Source: an uncultured Collinsella sp. (lineage in GTDB: Bacteria > Actinomycetota > Coriobacteriia > Coriobacteriales > Coriobacteriaceae). From it: a DNA stretch of 64,000 nucleotides. A model generated the notes under the pieces. That model saw nothing but the letters and a program-made list of their open reading frames with translations. It was not told where the DNA came from and did no database searches. Positions 9,651 through 19,355 of this stretch are shown here, piece after piece (position 1 is the stretch's first letter; each line of letters opens with the position of its first letter). The DNA is taken from the NCBI GenBank assembly GCA_959599915.1, contig CAUGJE010000003.1, positions 1-64,000 of the forward strand, in the 5' to 3' direction. A program made the translations under genes and the position numbers.

Positions 9651-9880
9651 ACCCTGTGGGCAAAAAATGGCAAATATGAGTACTGTGGTTTGAGCAGTAA
9701 CATATCATCTGGAAAGTATTTAAGACCAATCGATTCGGATTGGATAGAATCAACCCTCTAAACATGGCGATTCGGGACTTTATGACGCTCGGAATTGGCG
9801 GAAGATGGCAAATTCAGCCAGATTTCGCTGTTACTAAACTGGTAACAGTACTCATATTTGCCATTTTTTGCCCAGAGGGT
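9651..9880. mobile_element. MITE-like element with 36-bp terminal inverted repeats
   Basis: Terminal arms 9651-9686 and 9845-9880 are reverse complements with one mismatch; the central 29 bp (9658-9686 / 9845-9873) are perfect and contain ATGGCAAATATGAGTACTGT. An imperfect continuation follows inward (GTAACA motifs). The 158-bp interior encodes nothing recognisable. Clear target-site duplications are not seen. Size and structure fit a non-autonomous element. Confidence 0.7.
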
Positions 9881-9949
9881 ATCGCAAGGGGGTTGGACAA
9901 AGCATCGATCGCCGCCAATTTCTCGATTAGCTGGTTGGGCGGCAATGAA

Positions 9950-10013
9950 GTTGCGGCGTAATGGGAAGCGTTTCGCGGCCTTTTGGCTAAAACGGCCCCT
10001 TTTCCGCCGCGAC
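9950..10013. repeat. Hairpin repeat, GGCTAAAAC-loop family copy 3
   Basis: The left arm 9950-9966 pairs imperfectly with 9997-10013. The loop carries TTTCGCGGCC and TTGGCTAAAACGG. It is a direct copy of the 6412-6475 element, so the two bracket the primase-helicase gene and the MITE-like element. Confidence 0.7.
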
Positions 10014-10017
10014 TCCT

Positions 10018-10058
10018 AAAAAGACGCCGGCGCGCCTTGAGTTGCGGCGCGTCGGCGT
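10018..10058 (-). terminator. Rho-independent terminator
   Basis: ACGCCGGCGCGCC (10024-10036) pairs with GGCGCGTCGGCGT (10046-10058). Read leftward it is followed by CTTTTTAGG, so it probably ends the degV transcript. Confidence 0.7.
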
Positions 10059-10161
10059 GATGGCTTTGTTGTGGCTGGGTGTACTTCGGTTGTTCGACGG
10101 CTTTGGCATGTCCGATCTTGCCAGGCAAGCCTTTGTTACCGTTTAACGTTTGCCCAGATAA

Positions 10162-10198
10162 AACCTGCCAAAATAAACCTGTCCCTAATTGGCAGGTT
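10162..10198 (-). repeat. GGGAC-loop hairpin repeat overlapping the degV stop
   Basis: On the minus strand the stem is AACCTGCCA/TGGCAGGTT with the 19-nt loop ATTAGGGACAGGTTTATTT. The degV stop codon lies in this loop. Confidence 0.7.
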
Positions 10199-11045
10199 GG
10201 TAGCGGGGACAGTAGCTGATGGCGATGGCGTCGACGCCTACGTGGGTGGCGATGGTGCAGCCGATGGGGCCGGTGCCGGCGTCTACGTAGTTCTGGCCTG
10301 CGAGCGCTTGGTTAACGAGCTCCTGCTCCTCGGCAGCACCGGTCGTGAGCACGCGCACGCTGGAGCCCGGGTGCTCGGTCAAAAATTCGAGGCAGTCAGC
10401 CATGGTGTTCGCAACGATGCGCTTGGCACCGCGGCCCTTCTTGATGGCCTTGATTTCGCCTGACTTCCACTCCGGCGAAACGGCCAGGCGAATGTTGAAC
10501 ATCTGCGTGAGCTGGCCGGCGAGTTTGGGCGCGCGGCCGTTCTTAACGAGGTTCTCGAGTGTGCGGGGAATCAGTAGCAGGTGTGCATCGGGCAGCGTCG
10601 CGCGGATCTGCGCCTCGGTCTCGTCCAGGCTGCGGCCGTCCTCGCGCATGGCGAGCGCGTACTCCACCAGCAGACCCTCGGCGCCCGAACCGGTGCGCGA
10701 ATCGATGCAGCGCACGTCGAGCTCGTGGGTCTCGGCCGTCAGGCTGGCGTTGGCATAGCAGGCAGACCACTCGCTGCATAGCGAGATAAAGATGGCGCTA
10801 TCATGGCCGTCGGCGCGCACGCGGTCAAAGAGCGCCTTGAACTCGCCGGCGCTCGGCTGCGATGTGTGCGGCAACTGCTCGGAACCAGCCATGCGGGCGA
10901 TGTATTCCTCGGCGGTAATCTGCACCTGGTCGAGCAGGTCCTCGCCCTCGATAATCACATGCAGCGGAATCACGTAAATGCCGAGCTCTTGAGCACGAGC
11001 GGGGGAGATGTCCGACGTGGAGTCGGTTATGATGGCAAAAGACAT
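10185..11045 (-). CDS. DegV family fatty-acid-binding protein
   Basis: A 286-residue DegV (EDD-fold) protein; characterised members bind fatty acids and FakB homologues present them to the kinase FakA. Seen are the N-terminal signature IITDSTSDI, TSQPSAGEF, DSRTGSGAEGLLV and a C-terminal half typical of the family. The ATG at 11045 is preceded by AAAGGTG; a longer ORF to 11102 has a non-homologous Arg-rich extension and no ribosome binding site. No fakA neighbour is in the window. A TATACT at 11102-11107 on the minus strand is a possible -10. Confidence 0.9.
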   Translation of the reverse strand: MSFAIITDSTSDISPARAQELGIYVIPLHVIIEGEDLLDQVQITAEEYIARMAGSEQLPHTSQPSAGEFKALFDRVRADGHDSAIFISLCSEWSACYANASLTAETHELDVRCIDSRTGSGAEGLLVEYALAMREDGRSLDETEAQIRATLPDAHLLLIPRTLENLVKNGRAPKLAGQLTQMFNIRLAVSPEWKSGEIKAIKKGRGAKRIVANTMADCLEFLTEHPGSSVRVLTTGAAEEQELVNQALAGQNYVDAGTGPIGCTIATHVGVDAIAISYCPRYQPAN

Positions 11046-11101
11046 AATTGCACCTTTCGTTGGGGCGCTTGCGCGCCGCCTTCTGAGAGCAAAGTGCGAC
11101 A

Positions 11102-11107
11102 AGTATA
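11102..11107 (-). promoter_or_regulatory. Possible -10 box for degV
   Basis: TATACT on the minus strand, 57 bases upstream of the chosen start. A short dyad TGTTGA/TCAACA (11138-11143 / 11148-11153) lies in the same divergent intergenic region. Confidence 0.4.
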
Positions 11108-11202
11108 GTAGAGTCGTTCCACATTACTAGGTTCAATTGTTGAATAGTCAACAGTTTGAAGTGTCGGTGTGGAAATCGTCAACTGGGGAAGAGAGGGTGC
11201 CA

Positions 11203-11865
11203 GTGGAGCAGCTGGAGATATGCAAGCGGTCGGTTGTGCTGTTTGATTTCGATGGCACGGTGGCCGATACAGGCCGGGCGGTGATGACCTCGACGCGCAA
11301 GACGCTGGCTGTGCGCGGGTTTTCGGAGGCGCAGATGGGTGATCTGCGCCGCATGATTGGGCCGCCCCTGTGGAAGAGCTTTCACGACTTTTATGGCTTC
11401 TCGCGCGAGGAGTCGCTTGTGGTGGCCGACGAGTACCGTGCCTTTTTTGATGAGCTGGGACCGGAAGAGTACCCTGTGTTCGATGGAATTTCCGAGCTGC
11501 TGGATGGGTTGGCCGCCCAGGGGCATCGCTTGGCCGTGGCGACGTCGCGCATGGAGGCAAAGTGCATCGACATGGTGGGCGAGCTGGGGCTTTCTCAGTT
11601 TAAGGCAGTGGTTGGCATGAATCCGCCGCAGGGACGCGAGACCAAGGCCGATTCGGTCCGCGATGCCCTGGCGGCGCTCGGTGCGACGGCGGACGATGCC
11701 GTGATGATCGGCGATCGCTTTAACGATGTGGAGGGCGCGCACGCAATGGGCGTGCCGTGCATCGGCATCTATTCGGGCGCGGCGGCGCCGGGTGAGCATG
11801 AGGCCGCGGGCGCCGATGCGGTGGTGCACTCGGTGGCCGAGCTTGCTAAACTTTTCGCTATATAA
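11203..11865 (+). CDS. HAD-superfamily hydrolase (phosphoglycolate phosphatase-like)
   Basis: About 220 residues. HAD motif I is VLFDFDGTVADT, with a C1 cap typical of Gph/PpaX-like phosphatases, motif II in AVATSR, and motifs III/IV in the C-terminal part (MIGDRFNDVEGA). The protein probably hydrolyses a small phosphorylated metabolite; the substrate is unknown. The start is uncertain: GTG at 11203 has GAGAGG about 7 bases upstream, GTG at 11197 is possible, and the ORF stays open to a TTG at 11137, which would add 22 non-conserved residues. It is divergent from degV and 54 bases upstream of the dipeptidase gene. Confidence 0.85.
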   Translation: MEQLEICKRSVVLFDFDGTVADTGRAVMTSTRKTLAVRGFSEAQMGDLRRMIGPPLWKSFHDFYGFSREESLVVADEYRAFFDELGPEEYPVFDGISELLDGLAAQGHRLAVATSRMEAKCIDMVGELGLSQFKAVVGMNPPQGRETKADSVRDALAALGATADDAVMIGDRFNDVEGAHAMGVPCIGIYSGAAAPGEHEAAGADAVVHSVAELAKLFAI

Positions 11866-11919
11866 GTATGTGATGTGAGGGGCGGGCACGCTCGCCGCTC
11901 ATTGGTAAGGAGGTCGTCC

Positions 11920-13356
11920 ATGAATCAGGTGGAGCAGAGCGTTGCCGAGTATGTCGACGAGGTTTGGGAAGATGTCGTCGCCGATATCGAGCGTCTGGTG
12001 AGCTATCCGTCCGTGGCGGTTTCTGCCAATGCGGAGCCCGGCGCGCCGTTTGGCCGTCCAGTCCGTGACGCGCTCGATTGCGCGCTCGGCATTGCGCAAA
12101 AGCTCGGCTACCAGACGAGCGACGACGAGGGTTATGTGGGCATTGCCGATATCCCTGGCCGCGGCGACAAGCAGCTCGCGACCATTTGCCATGTGGACGT
12201 GGTGCCCGCAGGCCCCGGCTGGAACACCGACCCGTTTGCGATGGAGCGTCGCGAGGGCTGGCTGCTCGGCCGCGGCGTTATCGACGACAAGGGTCCTGCC
12301 GTGCTGTCGCTCTACGCCGGCGCCTATCTGCTCAAGCACGGTATTACCCCGCGCTACACCTTCCGCGCGCTGCTGGGCTGCGATGAGGAGGTGGGCATGT
12401 CCGACGTTCACCATTATCTGGAGAACCACGCAGACCCCGACTTTTTGTTTACACCCGATGCCGAGTTCCCGGTCTGTAATGCCGAGAAGGGCCAGTTTGG
12501 GGCGACGTTTGTGAGTTCCAAGATCGACGGCGGGCGCATTGTGTCCTGGAGCGGTGCCGAGGCGAGCAACGCCATTCCGTCGCAGTCTATCTGCGAGCTT
12601 GCGATTGCCGCCGATGAACTGCCGGCGCCCGTTGAGAATGCCGGCCGCCTGGAGATCACGGCGCTCGATAACGGGCATGCGCAGATTTTTGCCCACGGCA
12701 TTGGCGGTCATGCCTCGATGCCCGAGGGAACGATCAATGCCGTCGGCCTCATCGTGGCGTATCTGCGCGAGGCCGAGGATGCGTTTGGTGCCCGTGACGA
12801 GCGCCTGCTGACGCCTGCCGAGCACGAGTTCGTCAAGTTCCTGGCCTTTGTGCATGCGGATGCCTATGGCCGCGGCCTGGGTATCGATGCGACGAACGCG
12901 GCGTTTGGCCCGCTCACGTGCAACCCCGGCGTCATCCGCGTGGTGGATGGCCACATTGAGCAGGTCATTGACGTGCGTTTCCCCGACAGCACGAGCGCCG
13001 ATACCATCCGCGAGCAGCTCGAGCCACTTGTGGGCCGCTTTGGCGTGACGTATCGCGTGGATCGCGCAAAGGTGCCGTTCTCGGTCTCTGCCGACGATCC
13101 GGCTGTGAAGGCGCTTATCGATACCTATAACGAGTTTACGGGCAAGCATGTCGAGCCCTTCGCCATGGGCGGTGGCACGTACGCACGCAACTTTGCCCGC
13201 GCCGTCTCGTTTGGCCCCGAGGAGACCGGCCTGGAGCTGCCCCCATGGGGCGGCCAGATGCACGGCCCCAACGAGTGCGCCAACGAAGAGCAGCTCAAGC
13301 AGGCGCTCAAGATTTATATCGTTGCAATCCTGCGCTTGAACGAGCTGGAGCTTTAA
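11920..13356 (+). CDS. M20 family dipeptidase (PepV/Sapep-like)
   Basis: A 478-residue di-zinc aminopeptidase/dipeptidase of the PepV-Sapep group that cleaves dipeptides in the cytoplasm. Metal-binding motifs are CHVDVVPAGPGW (first His/Asp), GRGVIDDKGP (bridging Asp), CDEEVG (catalytic/metal Glu), FTPDAEFP and a C-terminal MHGPNE His. Length fits the family (about 470). The ATG at 11920 is preceded by AAGGAGG; 15 upstream in-frame codons are Arg-rich and not conserved in type. A strong terminator repeat follows. Confidence 0.92.
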   Translation: MNQVEQSVAEYVDEVWEDVVADIERLVSYPSVAVSANAEPGAPFGRPVRDALDCALGIAQKLGYQTSDDEGYVGIADIPGRGDKQLATICHVDVVPAGPGWNTDPFAMERREGWLLGRGVIDDKGPAVLSLYAGAYLLKHGITPRYTFRALLGCDEEVGMSDVHHYLENHADPDFLFTPDAEFPVCNAEKGQFGATFVSSKIDGGRIVSWSGAEASNAIPSQSICELAIAADELPAPVENAGRLEITALDNGHAQIFAHGIGGHASMPEGTINAVGLIVAYLREAEDAFGARDERLLTPAEHEFVKFLAFVHADAYGRGLGIDATNAAFGPLTCNPGVIRVVDGHIEQVIDVRFPDSTSADTIREQLEPLVGRFGVTYRVDRAKVPFSVSADDPAVKALIDTYNEFTGKHVEPFAMGGGTYARNFARAVSFGPEETGLELPPWGGQMHGPNECANEEQLKQALKIYIVAILRLNELEL

Positions 13357-13365
13357 GGTTACGCG

Positions 13366-13433
13366 AACGCCAGGGTGACAACCTGTCTTTCGAAGAGGAC
13401 GGCATGACCAGAAGGTCTATGCCGTCCTCTTTC
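13366..13433 (+). terminator. Dispersed terminator repeat, copy 2
   Basis: Stem 13395-13409 / 13414-13429 with AGAA loop, then TTT; nearly identical, with its upstream 25 bases, to 3155-3219. Confidence 0.85.
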
Positions 13434-13436
13434 TGA

Positions 13437-13473
13437 AAATGATCCCTTGGGGACGGAGGAAAACGGATCATTT
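13437..13473 (+). repeat. GGGAC-loop hairpin repeat
   Basis: Stem AAATGATCC/GGATCATTT around the 19-nt loop CTTGGGGACGGAGGAAAAC, directly after the terminator. Confidence 0.7.
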
Positions 13474-13666
13474 GGTGTAAAAGGCGGGTCATGCTTGTCG
13501 GCGGGATTGTTATTCGTTTGTAAAGCCCTGCCGCGCTTGCGGTAAGGGTCTATCAGATGCCCGTAATAAAGCGCAGCTGACGCGGGCGCTGCCCGATCGA
13601 GACCGTATCTTTCCAAACAGCAAAGCGGGCAGGGTGCCCGCGAGTCGCTTGTATGAAAGGAAGATC

Positions 13667-14605
13667 ATGCTCGATCAGGCTTATTCTCGTCGTCAGTTCC
13701 TCGGCCTCGCTGGTGGTCTCGCCAGCATCGTGGGCCTCGGCCTCGTTGGTTGCGGCGGCGCAGGCGCTTCCGACGCCGCCGACAAGGGTAGCGCCGCTGC
13801 CGCCGAGTCCGTCTCCGGTGAGGTGACCTACGACGGTGCCTCCTCGTTCCAGGCTCTCGTCGAGGCCGCTGCCGAGAAGTTCATGGATGCCAATCCGGAC
13901 GTCTCCGTCTCCGGTTCGGGTAACGGTTCGGGTAAGGGCCTGACCGCTGTCGCCGCCGGCACCGTCACCATCGGTAACTCTGACGTCTTCGCCGAGACCA
14001 AGCTCGAGGCCGATCAGGTCAAGAACCTCGTCGACCACGAGGTCGCCGTCGTGGGCATGGGCCCCGTCGTCTCCAAGAACGTTACGGTCGACGACCTGTC
14101 CCTCGAGCAGCTCAAGGGCATCTTCTCCGGCCAGATCACCAACTGGAAGGAGGTCGGTGGCGACGACGCCACCATCGTCGTCCTCAACCGCAAGGCCGGC
14201 TCCGGTACCCGCGCCACCTTTGAGGCTGCCGTCTTTGGCGACGAGGCCAACGACTTTAAGGGCGACGCCGAGCTCGACAAGTCCGGCGACGTCCAGACCC
14301 AGATGGCCAGCACCGACAACGCCATCTCCTACCTCGACTTCTCGCACTTCGACGACTCCAAGTTCAACGCCATCAAGGTCGAGGGCGTCGAGCCCAAGAG
14401 CGCAAACGTTACCGACGACTCCTTTAAGATCTGGGCGACCGAGCACATGTACTGCTCCAAGGACGCCGACGAGGCCACCACGGCCTTCCTGGAGTTCATG
14501 CTTTCCGACGACGTCCAGGGCAAGCTCGTCGAGGAGCAGGGCTTTATCCCAGTCTCTGCCATGAAGGTCGTCAAGGACGCCAGCGGCAAGGTATCCGCTA
14601 AATAA
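13667..14605 (+). CDS. pstS: Phosphate ABC transporter substrate-binding lipoprotein
   Basis: A 312-residue PstS. The N-terminus carries both a twin-arginine motif (SRRQFLG) and a lipobox (LVGC, Cys at about 29), so it is probably exported by Tat as a lipoprotein. Phosphate-ligand regions typical of PstS are visible: GASSFQ, GSGNGSGKG, GNSD, and RKAGSGTRATFE. ATG 13667 has GAAAGGA 6 bases upstream; the ORF extends 33 bases further without support. First gene of pstSCAB; the gap to pstC is 24 bp. Phosphate-starvation control is expected, but I found no clear PHO box. Confidence 0.95.
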   Translation: MLDQAYSRRQFLGLAGGLASIVGLGLVGCGGAGASDAADKGSAAAAESVSGEVTYDGASSFQALVEAAAEKFMDANPDVSVSGSGNGSGKGLTAVAAGTVTIGNSDVFAETKLEADQVKNLVDHEVAVVGMGPVVSKNVTVDDLSLEQLKGIFSGQITNWKEVGGDDATIVVLNRKAGSGTRATFEAAVFGDEANDFKGDAELDKSGDVQTQMASTDNAISYLDFSHFDDSKFNAIKVEGVEPKSANVTDDSFKIWATEHMYCSKDADEATTAFLEFMLSDDVQGKLVEEQGFIPVSAMKVVKDASGKVSAK

Positions 14606-14629
14606 GTAATCGCCCCGGAAAGGTTTGCA

Positions 14630-15538
14630 ATGGCAAAACAGCTGCCAAAGCGCGACCTTGAGAACGTGGGCCTGGGCGTCACGGGCGCGTGCGTAGCGCT
14701 CGTGACGCTTGTCGTTGCCGCGCTCATCTTTATGGTCGCCCAAAAGGGCCTCTCGGCTTTTCTCAAGGACGGCGTCTCGGTCGTAGAGTTCTTCGCCGGC
14801 ACCAAGTGGGATCTGGCCAACACAGCCGAAAACGGCCTGCCCTACACCGGCGCCCTGCCCCTGATCGTCACCTCGTTTGCGGTCATGGTGCTCTCCACGC
14901 TCATCGCGCTGCCCATCGCCATCGGCTCTGCCATCTTTGCGGTCGAGATCCAGCCTAAGTTTGGCTCCAAGGTCTTTCAGCCGCTTATTGAGCTTTTGAC
15001 CGGCATTCCCTCGGTCGTCTTTGGCCTGATCGGTTTTCACGTGGTCGTCGGCCTTATGAAGAGCGTTCTCCACGTGAGCACAGGCCTGGGCATCTTGCCC
15101 GGCGCCATCGTGCTGGCCGTCATGATCCTGCCGACCATGACCACGCTTTCGGTCGATGGCCTGCGTGCCGTGCCCGACAGCTACCGTCAGGGTTCGCTCG
15201 CGCTGGGCTACACCCGCTGGCAGACCATCTGGCACGTGGTGCTCAAGAGCGCCATGTCCTCGCTCATGACCGCGGTCATCCTTGGCATGACCCGCGCCTT
15301 TGGCGAGACGCTCGCCGTGCGCATGGTTATCGGCGGTATCGAGGCCATGCCGACGTCGCTGCTGTCGCCGGCCTCCACCATCACCACCACGCTCACCACG
15401 TCCATGGCGGTCTATGCCGAGGGCTCGGCCCAGGACGACGTCCTGTGGGCGCTCGGTCTTCTGCTGATGGGCATGAGCCTCATCTTTATCCTGATCATCC
15501 ATCTCATTGGCCGCAAGGGGGCGAAGGCTCGTGGCTAG
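14630..15538 (+). CDS. pstC: Phosphate ABC transporter permease PstC
   Basis: A 302-residue inner-membrane permease with six hydrophobic segments and the ABC permease EAA-type loop (DSYRQGSLALGYTRWQTIWHVVL, about 184-206, then TRAFGETLAVRMV). It forms the channel with PstA. GAAAGG lies about 8 bases before the ATG. Its stop overlaps the pstA start, consistent with coupled translation. Confidence 0.95.
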   Translation: MAKQLPKRDLENVGLGVTGACVALVTLVVAALIFMVAQKGLSAFLKDGVSVVEFFAGTKWDLANTAENGLPYTGALPLIVTSFAVMVLSTLIALPIAIGSAIFAVEIQPKFGSKVFQPLIELLTGIPSVVFGLIGFHVVVGLMKSVLHVSTGLGILPGAIVLAVMILPTMTTLSVDGLRAVPDSYRQGSLALGYTRWQTIWHVVLKSAMSSLMTAVILGMTRAFGETLAVRMVIGGIEAMPTSLLSPASTITTTLTTSMAVYAEGSAQDDVLWALGLLLMGMSLIFILIIHLIGRKGAKARG

Positions 15539-16453
15539 CACGCGCATCCATATCGACGAGGCGAGACTCGGGCGTGTCCAAAGGCAGGACCGCATCGCCA
15601 CGGGCGTGCTGACGGCGATCGTCGCCATCGTCATGCTCATCGTCGTCTCCATGGTGGCCTACATCCTGTTCGAGGGCATCTCGACGCTGTTCCAGCCGGG
15701 CTTCCTCACGCAGCCTGCGCGCGCCAACGGAACCCAGGGCGGCGTGCTCTACCAGCTGTTCGACTCGTTCTACCTGCTGCTGATCACTCTAGTCATCTCG
15801 GTGCCCATCAGCCTGGGCGGAGCGGTCTTCCTGGTTGAGTACGCGCCGAACGGCCCTATCCGCGACATCGCCTCCACCGCTATCGAGACCTTGTCCTCGT
15901 TGCCTTCCATCGTCGTCGGCATGTTCGGCTTTCTGGTGTTCTCGGTGCAGCTGGGCTGGAAGTACTCCATCATCTCCGGCGCCGTCGCGCTCACCATGTT
16001 CAACATCCCCATCCTGGTGCGCGTGATTCAGCAGGCGCTCGAGGACGTGCCGCAGGCCCAGCGCGATGCGTGCCTGGCCATGGGCCTCACTCGCTGGGAG
16101 GCCACACTGCACATCCTGATTCCCGAGGCCATGCCCGCCATCGTGACCGGCATCGTGCTTTCGGCCGGCCGCGTGTTTGGCGAGGCCGCGGCGCTGCTCT
16201 TTACCTCGGGCATGAGCTCGCCGGTTCGTCTGAACTTCTTGAGCTTTAACCTGTCGAGCCCCACCTGCGCCTGGAACGTGTTCCGTCCCGGCGAGTCGCT
16301 GGCCGTGCACATCTACAAGATCTATGGCGAGGGCAGCCCCGAGGCCCAGCAGATCGTCTGGGGCACCGCGGCACTGCTGATGATCTGCGTGCTGCTGTTT
16401 AACGTAATCGCCCGTATCGTGGGCAAGCAACTGGCAAGGAAGATGACGGCCGA

Positions 16454-16457
<4 letters not shown>
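15531..16457 (+). CDS. pstA: Phosphate ABC transporter permease PstA
   Basis: A 308-residue permease partner of PstC with about six membrane segments and a matching EAA loop (VPQAQRDACLAMGLTRWEATLHIL) followed by AGRVFGEAAALLF. The GTG at 15531 is chosen because AAGGGGG lies about 10 bases upstream and the start overlaps the pstC stop; a TTG at 15507 is open in frame but less likely. The stop overlaps the ATG of pstB (ATGA). Confidence 0.93.
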
Positions 16458-17326
<869 letters not shown>

Positions 17327-17383
17327 TCCGGAACATGCTTGAGGCCCGCGGCGGCCACGGTCGCCACGGGACTGATTGGAGAG

Positions 17384-17419
17384 GCGGGTCATCTCTTGCG
17401 GGAGATGGCCCGCTTTTTT
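17384..17419 (+). terminator. Rho-independent terminator of pstSCAB
   Basis: GCGGGTCATCTC (17384-17395) pairs with GAGATGGCCCGC (17402-17413) with one G-U pair, followed by six T. Confidence 0.9.
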
Positions 17420-17489
17420 GTGTCGTGTGCGCCCCGCCTTTTCGCTGCTATCATGGACAACGTTGAATTTCTACGAAGGAGCAGGGCAT

Positions 17490-19349
17490 ATGGCGATTCT
17501 TTTGGGATGCGATTCCATCAGCCTAGAGTTTCCCACCAAGCATATTTTCGATAGCGTGACGCTCGGCGTGGGCGAGGGCGACCGCATTGGTATTGTCGGT
17601 AAAAACGGCGACGGCAAGTCGACGCTGCTGAGCGTGCTCGCCGGCACGCTGGAGCCCGATGACGGACGCGTGACGCACCGCCGCGGCACCACGATCGGTC
17701 TACTCGGCCAAAAGGATCAGCTTGTCGACACCGATACCGTGCATCATGCCGTTGTGGGCGACACGCCCGAGTACGAGTGGGCGTCGAGCCCCCGTACGCG
17801 CCAGATCCTCGCCGGCCTCATTAGCGATGTGCCCTGGGAGGGCATGGTAGGCGAGCTCTCGGGCGGTCAGCGCCGCCGCGTGGACCTCGCGCGCCTGCTG
17901 ATCGGCGACTATGACGTGCTCATGCTCGATGAGCCCACCAACCACCTGGACATGCGCACCATCAACTGGCTTGCGCGTCACTTAAAGGCCCGCTGGCAGC
18001 GCGGCCAGGGCGCCATGCTCGTGGTCACGCACGACCGCTGGTTCTTGGACGAGGTCTGCACCAGCATGTGGGAGGTCCACGACGGCCAGGTCGATCCCTT
18101 CGAGGGCGGCTACTCGGCATATATCCTGCAGCGCGTGGAGCGCGACCGCATGGCCGCCGTTACCGAGGAGCGCCGTCGCAACATGGCGCGCAAGGAGCTC
18201 GCGTGGCTGAGCCGCGGCGCCCAGGCGCGTTCCACCAAGCCCGAGTTTCGCGTTGAGGCTGCTCGCGAGCTGATCGCCGACGTACCGCCCGTGCGTGACG
18301 AGCTGGAGCTCAAGCGCCTTGCCGTGAGCCGCCTAGGCAAGCAGGTCATCGATGTCATCGACGTGGATGCCGGCTATGCGGATACCGATGGTGCGCCCAA
18401 GCAGGTGCTCACCGATGTGACCTGGCTCATCGGCGCGGGCGACCGCTATGGTCTTTTGGGCGAGAACGGCGCCGGCAAGTCGACCTTGCTCGACGTGATC
18501 CAGGGCAAGATTGAGCCCACGCGCGGCCGTGTGAAGATTGGCCAGACGGTGCGCTTTGGCGTTCTGTCGCAGCAGCTCGAGGAACTCGAGCCCTACATGG
18601 GTGACACGATCCGCGAGGTGCTCGGCAACTATAAGAAGTACTACGTCATCGACGGCAAGGAGACTTCGCCCGAGAAACTTTGCGAGCGCCTGGGCTTTAC
18701 GACACAGCAGCTCTGGAGTCGCATCGGCGATCTTTCGGGCGGCCAGCGCCGTCGCCTGTCGCTGCTGCTGACGATCCTGGACGAGCCCAACGTGCTTATC
18801 CTGGACGAGCCCGGCAACGACCTGGATACCGATATGCTGGCGATTGTCGAGGACCTGCTCGACGGCTGGCCCGGCACGCTGATTCTGGTGACGCACGACC
18901 GCTTTTTGATGGAGCGCGTGACTGACCAGCAGTGGGCGCTGCTCGATGGCCATCTGACGCATATGCCTGGCGGCGTCGACCAGTACCTGCGCCTGTGCAA
19001 CGCCACCGCCGAGGGCGAGCCCGTGGGTGCACCGAGCGCCAAGACCGGCACGTTTGACACCGGTGCCGCGGCGGCTGCGGCCGAAAAGCCCAAGTCGAGC
19101 GGCCAGCCCAATGGCCTTTCCAACGCCGAACGCCAGAAGCTTCGCCGCGAGGTGAGCTCGCTCGAGCGCAAAATGGAGACGCAGCGCGCCCGCGTGGAGG
19201 AGGCCGAGGCCGCGATGGCTCAGGTCGACCCCACCAACTACACGGCGCTGGGCGAGCAGCAGACAAAGATCGACGAGGCCCACGCCGCCATGGACGAGTT
19301 GGAGATGGCGTGGCTCGAGGCGAGCGAGAGGCTCGAGGGCGAGGAGTAG
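17490..19349 (+). CDS. ABC-F family ATPase (Uup-like)
   Basis: A 619-residue protein with two ABC domains and no membrane segments, as in ABC-F translation factors acting on ribosomes. Domain 1: GKNGDGKST (about 38-46), LSGGQRRR, LMLDEPTNHLD. Domain 2: GENGAGKST, LSGGQRRRLS, LILDEPGNDLD. A C-terminal charged coiled coil (about 540-619) is like that of Uup. The inter-domain linker includes the ribosome-contacting helical region. The ATG at 17490 has AAGGAG 9 bases upstream; the ORF open to 17376 runs through the pst terminator and is not coding there. It could act in ribosome rescue or antibiotic protection; this cannot be resolved here. Confidence 0.92.
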   Translation: MAILLGCDSISLEFPTKHIFDSVTLGVGEGDRIGIVGKNGDGKSTLLSVLAGTLEPDDGRVTHRRGTTIGLLGQKDQLVDTDTVHHAVVGDTPEYEWASSPRTRQILAGLISDVPWEGMVGELSGGQRRRVDLARLLIGDYDVLMLDEPTNHLDMRTINWLARHLKARWQRGQGAMLVVTHDRWFLDEVCTSMWEVHDGQVDPFEGGYSAYILQRVERDRMAAVTEERRRNMARKELAWLSRGAQARSTKPEFRVEAARELIADVPPVRDELELKRLAVSRLGKQVIDVIDVDAGYADTDGAPKQVLTDVTWLIGAGDRYGLLGENGAGKSTLLDVIQGKIEPTRGRVKIGQTVRFGVLSQQLEELEPYMGDTIREVLGNYKKYYVIDGKETSPEKLCERLGFTTQQLWSRIGDLSGGQRRRLSLLLTILDEPNVLILDEPGNDLDTDMLAIVEDLLDGWPGTLILVTHDRFLMERVTDQQWALLDGHLTHMPGGVDQYLRLCNATAEGEPVGAPSAKTGTFDTGAAAAAAEKPKSSGQPNGLSNAERQKLRREVSSLERKMETQRARVEEAEAAMAQVDPTNYTALGEQQTKIDEAHAAMDELEMAWLEASERLEGEE

Positions 19350-19355
19350 GCGAGG

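Noticed and set aside
13553..15652. 699-codon open frame on the minus strand across pstS-pstC
   Set aside because: It is antisense to clear pst genes; its composition (Asp-His-Gly repeats) is the mirror of GC-rich codon bias, and it has no start signals.
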